64,000 nucleotides of DNA from Bacillota bacterium (lineage in GTDB: Bacteria; Bacillota; Clostridia; Oscillospirales; Oscillospiraceae). The number at the start of each line of letters is the position of its first letter. The first letter of the stretch is position 1. The translations under genes and the position numbers were made by a program. Below the pieces are notes generated by a model. The model did not search any database and was not told where the DNA came from. It saw only the letters and a list, made by a program, of their open reading frames with translations. Location of the stretch: contig JAUMWD010000005.1 of the NCBI GenBank assembly GCA_030529825.1, positions 51,803 through 115,802 on the forward strand, written 5' to 3'. This document shows positions 25,483 through 34,110 of this stretch, in pieces.

Positions 25483-26139
25483 ATGAAAAATGTAAAAATC
25501 AGAAATACCTTATCACTGCTTATGAACATCGCCACGGCTGTGCTTGTGTTCATATCCATCATGTGGTTTTTCGGAACCGAGGGCTCAAAAACCGGCTCCG
25601 GCAACATGGCATTCGGCAGAACGGGCTGCTTTGTGTTTTTCACAAATGACTCCAACATTTTGGCGGCCTTGTGCTGCCTTGTGCTTGCTCCCTTCAATAT
25701 CAAGTCCATAATCAGCGGCAGAGATGAAATTCCCCAATGGGTGCTGCTTCTGAAGTTTGTGGGCACCGTGGCGGTTACGCTTACCATGATGGTGGTTTTG
25801 CTTTTCCTGGGTCCCACTCAGGGCTACGGAAAAATGTTTACAGGCGTTACCCTTGAGCTGCATCTCATTTGCCCTCTGCTTGCCATAATCTCCTTCTGCT
25901 TTTTTGAGCGGGGCATTGTGCTGTCCAAAAAGCAGATGCTGTGGGGGCTTGTGCCTACAATAGTTTACGGCACCGTGTATCTCATCATGGTCGTTTTCAC
26001 GGAAAAATGGCCCGATTTCTACGGCTTCAACATGGGCGGCTTCTGGTACATAAGCTACATTGCTCTGCCTGCGGTGACCTGCGTCTTTGCCCTTGCGCTC
26101 CGCGCCCTGCACAATAAATCCGAAAAAGTCAAAGCATAA
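25483..26139 (+). CDS. Pr6Pr-like six-helix membrane protein
   Basis: 218 residues with six clear hydrophobic helices (about 12-30, 45-68, 85-108, 120-145, 150-170 and 185-208) and conserved polar features FFTNDSNIL near residue 50 and ELHLICPLLAI near 125, typical of the Pr6Pr/FAR-17a-like family. Function unknown; no enzyme is inferred. A TATAAT lies 38 bases upstream, but no -35 at good spacing. It is followed by a bidirectional terminator shared with the holin gene. Confidence 0.75.
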   Translation: MKNVKIRNTLSLLMNIATAVLVFISIMWFFGTEGSKTGSGNMAFGRTGCFVFFTNDSNILAALCCLVLAPFNIKSIISGRDEIPQWVLLLKFVGTVAVTLTMMVVLLFLGPTQGYGKMFTGVTLELHLICPLLAIISFCFFERGIVLSKKQMLWGLVPTIVYGTVYLIMVVFTEKWPDFYGFNMGGFWYISYIALPAVTCVFALALRALHNKSEKVKA

Positions 26140-26160
26140 AAAAGCATAATAATGCATAAT

Positions 26161-26188
26161 AAAAAAGACCGCGAAAGCGGTCTTTTTT
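26161..26188. terminator. Bidirectional intrinsic terminator
   Basis: Stem AAAAAAGACCGC / GCGGTCTTTTTT with a GAAA loop. It lies between the Pr6Pr-like gene (+) and the holin gene (-), whose stop codon overlaps the terminator. Confidence 0.93.
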
Positions 26189-26648
26189 ATTTATCTCCCT
26201 TTTCCTCTGTGGCAGTGCGGGCGTTTTCGATTATTTTTATAAGGAATTTCGGCAGAGGAGCGCCTAACTTATCCGCGTTTTCCATTATGCTGCCCAGCTC
26301 CGTAAATATATACCACAGGGCAACAACGGGTGTGATAACGCAGCTGTATTCAAAGGGAAGCAGTCCGTCGCCAAACTGCTCTGTGACTACGCCCAAAGCA
26401 ATGTCGCAGAGGGCCGCCACAAGCACGGCGGCGATACTGCCTAACTTGTGCCACAGGCCCTTTCGGGCAATGCTGCTGCTCCACATACCCGTGCTTACGG
26501 CGGCAAGCGTGCCTGTAAGGTAATCCAGCACCGTGGCAATGAGCCAGATGATGATTACCCAGCCAACCCAGCCGAAAAGGGCGGTGCCGAAGGCAATCAT
26601 CGCCGTGATGGCCGCCCTTATTTCCAAGGCCTTATCAGGTGTATCCAA
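26187..26648 (-). CDS. Phage-type holin family protein
   Basis: 153 residues with three to four hydrophobic segments (about 12-40, 65-85 and 100-120) and the family block LIATVLDYLTGTLAA ... WSSSIARKGLWHKLGSIAAVLVAALCDI of the Cph1/TcdE-like (Phage_holin_4) group. Holins make holes in the inner membrane and let endolysin or toxin out. The start is TTG at 26648 with AGGAGG upstream; that ribosome site lies in the end of the amidase gene three bases away, so the two are coupled. No other phage genes are present. Confidence 0.85.
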   Translation of the reverse strand: MDTPDKALEIRAAITAMIAFGTALFGWVGWVIIIWLIATVLDYLTGTLAAVSTGMWSSSIARKGLWHKLGSIAAVLVAALCDIALGVVTEQFGDGLLPFEYSCVITPVVALWYIFTELGSIMENADKLGAPLPKFLIKIIENARTATEEKGDK

Positions 26649-26651
26649 CTG

Positions 26652-27347
26652 TTATTCCTCCTCGAAATAGCGGCGCATGATCTCCATTACGCGCAGCATA
26701 TCCTCCGTTATATCAAGGCTTCCGTCGGCCTTGCCCTTGAGCGCGCCCTTGTCGATATAGCGCTGCGCAATTGAGCGGTAGCCCCGGGGAATATCCTCAA
26801 GCTTCTGCCATCTGACCATATTGTCGTCCTCCGCAATATAATCTCTGCCTGCGGCCTTGCAGATGCCGCGGCATATTGCCTCGCCCAGCTCGTGGGTGTT
26901 GTCGATAATCCATCGGGCGAGCTGTGCGCTGTCGTGGAACTCACACTCTACATAGATGCAGGGCGCCTTCGCAGCGTTGGTTTCGTAAAAGCTCTGGGCG
27001 CGCACGCCGTAAACCGAGCGATACAGCGTGATAGCGTCAATGGCATTGAAAATCGCCCTTGCGAAGTTGTATTTTTCGCCGTTTAGCTGTGAAATGAATA
27101 CAACGCAGCCCCGTCCGCCGCCGGCATTGGTGTGAATGGGAATGTGGAAATCGGCGCCCCAGGCGTTGGATTCGGCCACATTTTCCTCAGCACTTTGCCC
27201 TATGGGTGCTCTTTTTACCTCAAAGCCGTTGCGGCGCAGAGCAATTTCCGCGCTTTCCGCAATGCGGCTGCACTGACGCATTTCCGTAGTGTTGCCCGCT
27301 GCGTAGCGGTTGTAATCCTGCATGGATGGAGAAAGATAAATTTTCAT
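26652..27347 (-). CDS. N-acetylmuramoyl-L-alanine amidase (endolysin type)
   Basis: 231 residues. The Amidase_3 catalytic domain is at about 1-170, with zinc-ligand-like positions in the IHTNAGGG region (near 75) and the catalytic Glu in YVECEFHD near 135. A C-terminal part (about 180-231) has a short RYIDKGALKGKADGSLDIT segment like those in phage-type amidases. There is no signal peptide, which fits export through the adjacent holin. It cleaves the amide bond between MurNAc and L-Ala. With the holin it forms a two-gene lysis cassette. Confidence 0.88.
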   Translation of the reverse strand: MKIYLSPSMQDYNRYAAGNTTEMRQCSRIAESAEIALRRNGFEVKRAPIGQSAEENVAESNAWGADFHIPIHTNAGGGRGCVVFISQLNGEKYNFARAIFNAIDAITLYRSVYGVRAQSFYETNAAKAPCIYVECEFHDSAQLARWIIDNTHELGEAICRGICKAAGRDYIAEDDNMVRWQKLEDIPRGYRSIAQRYIDKGALKGKADGSLDITEDMLRVMEIMRRYFEEE

Positions 27348-27486
27348 TTTACCACCCCGTATAGTTTATTCTTATTCTTATTCGGATGCCCCTCCGTATA
27401 TAGTCTCCAATGCAGGATTTTTTGCATATTTTGATGCAAGAAAATTTTTTTGTACAAGAAATTCAACAAATTGTGCTATTTTTTAA

Positions 27487-27515
27487 TTGACAAATATTGC
27501 GTTGGGGAGTATTCT
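27487..27515 (+). promoter_or_regulatory. Sigma-A promoter of the APC permease
   Basis: -35 TTGACA (perfect), a 17-base spacer and -10 TATTCT. The untranslated leader is about 55 bases and contains the palindrome at 27527-27548. Confidence 0.75.
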
Positions 27516-27526
27516 TTAATATATCA

Positions 27527-27548
27527 TTTACTTATTTAAATGAGTAAA
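27527..27548 (+). promoter_or_regulatory. 22-bp palindrome, candidate operator
   Basis: TTTACTTATTT at 27527-27537 mirrors AAATGAGTAAA at 27538-27548, symmetric except for one base pair. It starts about five bases after the expected transcription start of the permease gene, where a bound repressor would block transcription. No regulator gene is adjacent. Confidence 0.55.
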
Positions 27549-27577
27549 GAATGACTTTCTTATGAGGAGAAAATGAA

Positions 27578-29005
27578 ATGGAAAACAAAATGGAGAAGCG
27601 CTACGGCCTTGCTACCGCCATTTCCATGGTTATCGGTATCGTAATCGGCTCCGGCGTTTTCATCAAGGGCGGCAAGGTCCTGTCCCTTACCAACGGCAAC
27701 CTGCTTCAGGGCATCGCCGTCGTCGGTATTGTAGGCCTTATCTGCATTATCTGCTCTTTGGTTTTTGCAACTCTCGGCAGCAAGTATGAAAAGGTCAACG
27801 GTGTTGTTGACTATGCAGAGCTTGCATTGGGAGAAAAGTTTGCATATTATGTGGGCTGGTTTATGACCACTATCTATACACCTGCAATCGCATCCATGCT
27901 GGCATTCTTCTCTGCAATGATGTTCCTGCAGCTGTTCAACATTCCTGCTATCGACTTTTCCACCGGTCAGGTCAACTTTGTTGCCATCGGTGTTGGTGCA
28001 GGCTTCCTGATGATTGACTGCGGCATCAATATCCTCAGCCCCAAGCTTGCAGGCAAGCTGCAGGTCGGCATGACCGTAATTAAGCTTATCCCCCTGATTC
28101 TCATGGGTGTTGTAGGTACCATTGTAGGTCTAAAGAACGGAACAACTCTGGAGGTCCTGAATTTCGGCGCCATTGCCGGAAATCAGGCTGACGGTGCCGG
28201 CTTCTTCAAGGCAATTGTCGGCTTTGCCTTTGCTTACGAAGGCTGGATTCTCGCCACCTCCATCAACGCAGAGCTGAAGGACTCCAAGAAGAATCTTCCC
28301 CGCGCACTTATCATCGGCTCCGTTGTTACCATCGTAATCTATGCTCTTTACATCTGGGCAATGAGCTCCGTGGGCGATGTTGATAAAATCATCAGCACCT
28401 GGCCCTTTGGTGAGTCCCTGCCCCGCATTGCCTTTGCCAATCTCTTCGGCGGTCCCATTGGCACCATCGTTTATGTATTCATCACCATTTCCTGCCTGGG
28501 TACCATGAACGGACTTATCATGGCTGAGAGCCGCAATCTCTACGCTCTGTCCGCCCGCGGCATGGGCCCCAAGCCCGAGTTCTACGGCAAGCTCGACGAG
28601 CAGTCCAACTTCCCTGTTAAGTCTGCAGTTATCGGCATGATGCTGGTGGGCTTCTGGTACGCATGGACCGTTATGATGTGGATGGGCGGCCCCGGGCTCT
28701 TCGGTTCTGTTCACGGCTTTGAGTGGCTGGCATGGGAACCCGATGAAATCGGTATCATCTGCCTGTATCTCATGTACATACCCATGATGATCGGCCTCAT
28801 GGTCAAGGCAAAGGAGCTCGGCTTCTTCAAGCGCTTTGTGCTCCCCGCACTGGGCGTAATCTGCTGCCTGTTCTTCTGCTACGCAATCTGGGTAGGCTAC
28901 GGCTGGAAGCAGTGCGTCGGCTTCCTTATCGTCTTCACATTCGTAATGTTCATCGGCTGGCTGTATGAATTCCTTCGCAAAAAGAAAACCGCAAAGGTTC
29001 AGTAA
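27578..29005 (+). CDS. APC-superfamily amino acid permease
   Basis: 475 residues with about 12 hydrophobic helices. The first helix carries the substrate/Na-site type motif IGIVIGSGVFIKGGK (about 17-31), as in LAT/APC family transporters; helix 6 contains GFAFAYEGWILATSINAELKD, close to the family consensus. AGGAG lies ten bases before the ATG. It imports or exchanges an amino acid; specificity is not readable. A single-gene unit with its own promoter, palindromic operator candidate and terminator. Confidence 0.9.
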   Translation: MENKMEKRYGLATAISMVIGIVIGSGVFIKGGKVLSLTNGNLLQGIAVVGIVGLICIICSLVFATLGSKYEKVNGVVDYAELALGEKFAYYVGWFMTTIYTPAIASMLAFFSAMMFLQLFNIPAIDFSTGQVNFVAIGVGAGFLMIDCGINILSPKLAGKLQVGMTVIKLIPLILMGVVGTIVGLKNGTTLEVLNFGAIAGNQADGAGFFKAIVGFAFAYEGWILATSINAELKDSKKNLPRALIIGSVVTIVIYALYIWAMSSVGDVDKIISTWPFGESLPRIAFANLFGGPIGTIVYVFITISCLGTMNGLIMAESRNLYALSARGMGPKPEFYGKLDEQSNFPVKSAVIGMMLVGFWYAWTVMMWMGGPGLFGSVHGFEWLAWEPDEIGIICLYLMYIPMMIGLMVKAKELGFFKRFVLPALGVICCLFFCYAIWVGYGWKQCVGFLIVFTFVMFIGWLYEFLRKKKTAKVQ

Positions 29006-29020
29006 TCAGATTTGAATAAT

Positions 29021-29052
29021 AAAAAGACCGCTTCGTGAGAAGCGGTCTTTTT
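29021..29052 (+). terminator. Intrinsic terminator after the APC permease
   Basis: Stem AAAAAGACCGCTTC / GAAGCGGTCTTTTT followed by CG; it shares its core with four other terminators in this window. Confidence 0.92.
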
Positions 29053-29057
29053 CGTAT

Positions 29058-29090
29058 AAAAAATGCACCGACTGTGTCGGTGCATTTTTT
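29058..29090 (-). terminator. Intrinsic terminator after metG
   Basis: Stem AAATGCACCGAC / GTCGGTGCATTT with A/T runs on both sides, five bases before the metG stop codon; back to back with the permease terminator. Confidence 0.92.
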
Positions 29091-29094
29091 ATAT

Positions 29095-31035
29095 TCAGCA
29101 GAGCTGGAAGCCTGCGGGAACGGAATCGTCAAGCATGAGGAGATGGAGCTCTTCCTTGCCGTTTTCCTCGTGAACGGCGGAAAGCAGCATGCCGTTGGAC
29201 TCCTGCCCCATCATCTTGCGGGAGGGCAGATTCAGGATTGCAACCACGGTCTTGCCCACAAGCTGCTCGGGCTCGTAGAACTTGTGAATACCGGAGAGAA
29301 TCTGACGGGGAGTGCCGCTGCCGTCATCAAGCTGGAACTTCAGGAGCTTTTCGCTCTTCTTCACAGCCTCGCAGGAAATAACCTTGCATACGCGCATGTC
29401 GCACTTTGCAAACTCATCAATGGTAACATTGGGGAGAACAGGGGGGAACTTGGGACCCTCGGCCTTTTTCTTTGCGGCCTCAAGCTCCTCGAGAGCCTTT
29501 GCCATGTCAACACGGGGGAAGAGAGTCTCACCCTTGTGAACGGAAACGGTCTCGGGCAGAACGCCGTAGAGAGAAACGTTTTCCCAGGTTGCAGCCTCGG
29601 TGCCGCCAATCTGCTCAAGTGCCTTGTCGCAGCTTGCGGGAATGAAGGGCTTCAGCAGGGTGAGGGAAACGCGCAGTGCCTCCAGAAGATTGTACATAAC
29701 ACTTGCAAGTCTGGGCTTCTTTGCCTCGTCCTTTGCGAGAACCCAGGGTGCGGTTTCGTCAATATACTTGTTGGCGCGCTGGATGAGCTTGAATACTTCC
29801 TCGAGAGCCAGATGAAGCTGGAATTTCTCCATCTGCTCTGCGTATTTCGCAGACACGGACTTAATCATGCCCAGCAGCTCATCGTCAATTGCGTCAGCCT
29901 CGCGCTCTGCTATGAGAGTGCCGCCGAAGTATTTTTCCACCATGGCGGTGGTGCGGGATACCAGATTGCCCAGATCGTTGGCAAGGTCAACATTGATGGT
30001 GTTTATGAGCAGCTCGTTGGAGAAGTTGCCGTCGGAGCCGAAGGGGAAGGTGCGCAGCAGGAAGAAACGCAGAGCGTCAACGCCGAACATATCAGCCAGC
30101 AGATAGGGGTCAACAACATTGCCCTTGGATTTGGACATCTTGCCGCCGTCGATTACAAGCCAGCCGTGACCGTAAACCTTCTTGGGAAGGGGAAGCTCCA
30201 TGCTCATGAGCATTGCGGGCCAGATGATGGAATGGAAGCGGACGATTTCCTTGCCCACAATGTGATGTGCGGGCCAGTACTTTTCAAAATCGTCATACTT
30301 GTCATTGAGATAGCCCATGGCGGTGCAGTAGTTGAAGAGAGCGTCAACCCAAACATAAACTACATGGCCCGGATCAAAGTCAACGGGGATGCCCCAGCTG
30401 AAGCTGGTGCGGGATACGCACAGGTCCTCGAGACCGGGCTTGATAAAGTTGTTTATCATTTCGTTTACACGGGATGCAGGCTGAAGGAATTCGCCGGTTT
30501 CAAGCAGGTCCTGAACCGGCTTTGCGTACTTGGAAAGCTTGAAGAAGTAGGCCTCCTCCTCCGCGTAGTGAACCTCGCGGCCACAGTCGGGGCATTTGCC
30601 GTCAACAAGCTGGCTCTCGGTCCAGAAGCTCTCACAGGGTGTGCAGTACATACCCTGGTATGCACCCTTGTAGATGTCGCCCTTGTCGTACATCTTCTTG
30701 AAGATGCGCTGAATGGACTCCACATGGTAATCGTCGGTGGTGCGGATGAAACGGTCATTGGAGATGTTCATGAGCTTCCACAGGTCGGTGATGCCGTTTT
30801 CTCCGGTGACGATTTTGTCCACAAATTCCTGAGGGGTAACACCTGCGGCCTTTGCCTTTTCTTCAATCTTCTGGCCATGTTCGTCAGTGCCGGTGAGGAA
30901 CATTACGTCATAGCCGCACAGTCTCTTGTAGCGGGCGATGGCGTCGGTGGCAACGGTGCAGTAGGTGTGGCCGATGTGGAGCTTGTCGGAGGGATAGTAG
31001 ATAGGCGTTGTGATGTAAAAGGTTTCTTTACTCAT
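29095..31035 (-). CDS. metG: Methionyl-tRNA synthetase
   Basis: 646 residues. Class I synthetase with HIGH (KLHIGHTY, about 18-25), zinc knuckle CTPC...CPDC (about 128-148), KMSKS (GGKMSKSKGN, about 295-305), anticodon-binding helical domain and a C-terminal tRNA-binding (EMAP/Trbp111-like) domain from about 540 (DMRVCKVISCE, SNGMLLSA). It charges tRNA-Met. It is 35 bases downstream of the VanW-like gene and probably co-transcribed with hemW and vanW-like. Confidence 0.97.
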   Translation of the reverse strand: MSKETFYITTPIYYPSDKLHIGHTYCTVATDAIARYKRLCGYDVMFLTGTDEHGQKIEEKAKAAGVTPQEFVDKIVTGENGITDLWKLMNISNDRFIRTTDDYHVESIQRIFKKMYDKGDIYKGAYQGMYCTPCESFWTESQLVDGKCPDCGREVHYAEEEAYFFKLSKYAKPVQDLLETGEFLQPASRVNEMINNFIKPGLEDLCVSRTSFSWGIPVDFDPGHVVYVWVDALFNYCTAMGYLNDKYDDFEKYWPAHHIVGKEIVRFHSIIWPAMLMSMELPLPKKVYGHGWLVIDGGKMSKSKGNVVDPYLLADMFGVDALRFFLLRTFPFGSDGNFSNELLINTINVDLANDLGNLVSRTTAMVEKYFGGTLIAEREADAIDDELLGMIKSVSAKYAEQMEKFQLHLALEEVFKLIQRANKYIDETAPWVLAKDEAKKPRLASVMYNLLEALRVSLTLLKPFIPASCDKALEQIGGTEAATWENVSLYGVLPETVSVHKGETLFPRVDMAKALEELEAAKKKAEGPKFPPVLPNVTIDEFAKCDMRVCKVISCEAVKKSEKLLKFQLDDGSGTPRQILSGIHKFYEPEQLVGKTVVAILNLPSRKMMGQESNGMLLSAVHEENGKEELHLLMLDDSVPAGFQLC

Positions 31036-31070
31036 GATTTATCTCCATTCTTTAGTATGTAAATTCGGGA

Positions 31071-32768
31071 TTACGGATCCACAGAGTCAGTCGGCTCGTC
31101 GGGGATTTCGGTGGGTACGGGATCCTCGGTGGGAGTGGGACTATCGCTGGGTGTGGGGTCCGAAGAGGGAGTAGGTGTGGGGCTGGGATTATCAGAGGAG
31201 CCTTCGGAGTGATTGTGGTAGAAGCTGTTTGCCTCCAATGTGCGGCTGATGAGATTTCCGTCTTTGTCATATACACAGCGGTAGGTGGTGGCACTGATGC
31301 CTGATGCGGTGCTTCCGGAGCTGGAGGTAATCTCAACATAGCTGCCGTCAATATCGGTGCCCCAGATTTCAACCGTGAGCTGCTTGTTCTCACAGTGGGT
31401 GACAATCTTAATGGGGAAGTCGCGGCTGTTCTGGAATTTGAACTCGGGGCCGCCCCAGGAAACCGTGGCATCCATGCCATAGGGCAGATAGGATACGGGG
31501 AAGTGGTGGCAGTCACGGGCGGTTATCTTAAGGTTTGCGTAGAGAGCCGCGCAGTACAGGGTGGAGGAGGTCTGGCAGATGCCGCCGCCTATTTCCTGAA
31601 CTACCTTGCCGCCGGCGTAAGCGGCGGCGGTTTTGAAGCCTGCCTCGGAGGTGCGCTTGCCCACAACATCGTTGTAGGAGAAGGTTTCACCGGGGTTGAG
31701 GATGACTCCGTTTATCTTGGAGGCGGAAAGCTCCACATTTGTGCAGCGTCCTGCGCCGCTGGTGGAATAGCTGGTGGTCTGCTTGCCGAGGCAGTCGCGG
31801 AAGAGAAGCTCGTCAAGCTGGTCAGAGGTGTATTTGGGCATGGTGATCTTCAGAGGAATTTCCACGAGATCGCCCATTTTTGCTGCGTTAAATATTTTCT
31901 CGGCAGCCTTAATGTCAAGGTCAATACCTATGCTGCTTTCGGTTGCCCTATGTGTTTCCTTGTCGTATTCGGCGTCAAGGGGCTCTGCATATATTTCGTC
32001 GCGGATTTTTTCAAAATCGCAGTCTGCGTCGCCCTCTGCCTCAAAGGGATATGTGACCTGGGTTTCGCCGTTTTTGAAGGCGTTGAGAATTAAATCGTAA
32101 ACTATGTCAGGATCCACCTGAACGGAGTCGGCACCCTTGACAACATAGAGGAGCTCTTTCTCAACATCCACAACATAGCCATCCTTGAGCTTTTCGTTGA
32201 GCTCTGTTACAGCGCCGTCGATTCGCTCCATGACCAGGTCGGAATTCATTGTCCCGAGAATGTCGGCGGTGCCTGCCTTGCCGGCAATGCACTTAAAGTA
32301 GGCTTTGATGTCACGGAGAAGATTGCCGCTGTGGCCGTAGGCATAGGCAGCCTCCGCTGCCTCGCGGCAGTTCATGGTAAGGCCTGCTTCCTCGGCAGTG
32401 ACGGTGAACTCATAGCCTGCGGGAAGCTTCACAAGAACGGAGCCTCCGTCCTGCGCCTCCCAGCCGCCATCCTGCAGGGCTTTTTCTGCCTCATCCACGG
32501 TCATACCCCCAACGGCGATGCCGTTGAGCTCAAGATTAGGATGAATAGTGCTGCTTCGACCGGCAATAAAGCCTGTTGCCGCAGCCGCAGCGACCAAAAG
32601 CACCAAAATAAGTGCTATTATTGCAGCGGGGTTCTTTTTGCTGCCGGTTGTTTTCTTGCTTGTAGAGGTCTTTTTGGCGGTTGAGGTTCTCTTTTTTGTC
32701 TGCGGCTTTTTCGCTGTGGATTTCTTTGCCGCGGAGCTCTTCTTTACCTCATGCTTACCCTTTGCCAT
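31071..32768 (-). CDS. VanW-family cell-envelope protein
   Basis: 565 residues. A strongly basic Lys/Ser/Thr-rich cytoplasmic tail (1-45), one transmembrane helix (about 48-68), a peptidoglycan-binding-like PG_binding_4 region (about 75-330), then the VanW domain (about 335-460, with VQEIGGGICQTSSTLYCAAL and HHFPVSYLPYGMDAT). A final Pro/Thr/Ser/Asp linker (about 515-565) looks like a wall-spanning or disordered tail. Family function is not established; a role at peptidoglycan is assumed. AAAGGAG lies within the hemW end; the two genes abut with no gap. Confidence 0.92.
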   Translation of the reverse strand: MAKGKHEVKKSSAAKKSTAKKPQTKKRTSTAKKTSTSKKTTGSKKNPAAIIALILVLLVAAAAATGFIAGRSSTIHPNLELNGIAVGGMTVDEAEKALQDGGWEAQDGGSVLVKLPAGYEFTVTAEEAGLTMNCREAAEAAYAYGHSGNLLRDIKAYFKCIAGKAGTADILGTMNSDLVMERIDGAVTELNEKLKDGYVVDVEKELLYVVKGADSVQVDPDIVYDLILNAFKNGETQVTYPFEAEGDADCDFEKIRDEIYAEPLDAEYDKETHRATESSIGIDLDIKAAEKIFNAAKMGDLVEIPLKITMPKYTSDQLDELLFRDCLGKQTTSYSTSGAGRCTNVELSASKINGVILNPGETFSYNDVVGKRTSEAGFKTAAAYAGGKVVQEIGGGICQTSSTLYCAALYANLKITARDCHHFPVSYLPYGMDATVSWGGPEFKFQNSRDFPIKIVTHCENKQLTVEIWGTDIDGSYVEITSSSGSTASGISATTYRCVYDKDGNLISRTLEANSFYHNHSEGSSDNPSPTPTPSSDPTPSDSPTPTEDPVPTEIPDEPTDSVDP

Positions 32769-34046
32769 TTACTGCTCCTTTCGGCCGTCCTCGGCCAGCT
32801 TGCGGTAAAATTCCTCAAACCACTGGTTGTCGCCCTGCGGCAGAGTCTGTTTATCTTCGGCCTCGAAGGCTGACTTCATCCAGGGGTTAAATTCCACCTT
32901 GGCACCGGTCTGGGCCTCGAGCATAACATTGATTAGTGAATTGGAAATGAGCATACCTGCGGGAGTAAGACTCCAGCGGTCACCGTTTTTCTTTGCCCAG
33001 CCCTTTTCTGCAAAGTCGGCAAAGGTTTTCTCTAAAGGTGTCCAGTCGCTGAGGTATATTCTGTGGTATTCGTCCGCCGATATACCGCGGTTTGTGCGCA
33101 TACCGAGCATTATATAATACGCTGCGTTCTGAACGGGAATGATTTTCTCATATTGGTCGATGATCTGTGAATCTCCGTTTACTGCGGAGATGTATTGGCC
33201 GAGATCACGGACATAGCTGTAACGCACGCCGTTTACAAATGAATGAGCACCGGGACCGAAGCCCATGTAATCCTCCAGTGTCCAGTATTTCATGTTGTGC
33301 TTCGACTCAAAGCCGGGAACGGCAAAATTCGAAATCTCATACTGGGGAAGTCCGTAGCGTTCCAGGGTTTCAACGGTGTAGAGATACATATCTGCCTGGT
33401 CATCGTCACTGGGGATAAGGGGAGAGCCGAAGTAATCGGCATACATGGGAGTACCTTCCTCTAATGTGAGAGCATAGCAGGAGAGATGCTCGGGATGCAG
33501 CTCAAGAGCTCGCGAAAGCGTTTGCGCCCAGTCGCCCTTGCGCTGGCTGGGAAGACCGTAGATCAGGTCGAGACTGACATTTTCAAAGCCTGCTTTTCTG
33601 GCCGTGTCCACAGCAGCCTGCGCCTGCCTGAAATTGTGGCGGCGTCCGATTATCTTAAGAAGGTCGTTGTCGGCAGACTGCACACCTATGGATATGCGGT
33701 TGACACCCTCACGGCGCAGGAGCCTGAGCTCGTCGAGCTTTACGGAATCAGGGTTTACCTCCACGGTGATTTCCGAATCAAGGCGAACATTGCCCTGCCG
33801 CTTCAGCTCGTCCAGTATCTCCACTATGCGCCCGGCACCGTAGTAGCTGGGTGTGCCGCCGCCGAAGTAGATGCTGTCAATCTCAAAGGATTTCATAGAC
33901 TCCTCGGACTCGGAAATGTGAGACAGCAGCGCGGACTGATAATCCGGCATCTTTTTGTCACAGCCTGCCAGCGAATAGAAGTCGCAGTAGCTGCACTTAC
34001 TGGCACAGAACGGTATGTGTATATATATTCCCAATCGCTTACCCAT
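32769..34046 (-). CDS. hemW: Radical SAM heme chaperone HemW
   Basis: 425 residues. Radical SAM motif CASKCSYC (CxxxCxxC) near residue 14, GGGTPS, and the HemN-type C-terminal domain. HemW-type proteins resemble oxygen-independent coproporphyrinogen oxidase but are thought to insert heme into apoproteins. CGGAGG lies just upstream of the ATG. It is followed directly by the vanW-like gene. Confidence 0.92.
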   Translation of the reverse strand: MGKRLGIYIHIPFCASKCSYCDFYSLAGCDKKMPDYQSALLSHISESEESMKSFEIDSIYFGGGTPSYYGAGRIVEILDELKRQGNVRLDSEITVEVNPDSVKLDELRLLRREGVNRISIGVQSADNDLLKIIGRRHNFRQAQAAVDTARKAGFENVSLDLIYGLPSQRKGDWAQTLSRALELHPEHLSCYALTLEEGTPMYADYFGSPLIPSDDDQADMYLYTVETLERYGLPQYEISNFAVPGFESKHNMKYWTLEDYMGFGPGAHSFVNGVRYSYVRDLGQYISAVNGDSQIIDQYEKIIPVQNAAYYIMLGMRTNRGISADEYHRIYLSDWTPLEKTFADFAEKGWAKKNGDRWSLTPAGMLISNSLINVMLEAQTGAKVEFNPWMKSAFEAEDKQTLPQGDNQWFEEFYRKLAEDGRKEQ

Positions 34047-34073
34047 TGCGACCTCCGTGTTTTTCTTTGCGCA

Positions 34074-34098
34074 GCTCTTCCCCGTGGTGAGGAAGAGC
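34074..34098 (-). other. Intergenic hairpin between htpG and hemW
   Basis: Perfect 8-bp stem GCTCTTCC / GGAAGAGC with a 9-base loop and no T-run on either side; probably an RNA stem at the htpG mRNA end rather than a good terminator. Confidence 0.5.
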
Positions 34099-34110
34099 CG
34101 CGGTGTCTTT

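Noticed and set aside
26187..27347. Larger prophage around the holin and amidase
   Set aside because: Flanking genes (Pr6Pr-like protein, APC permease) are host genes, and no integrase, capsid or attachment repeats are seen.
29035..31062. 675-codon frame antisense to metG, and 34267-36135 antisense to htpG, 58923-60353 antisense to DUF1846
   Set aside because: Shadows of confidently assigned genes on the opposite strand; no start signals or recognisable domains.
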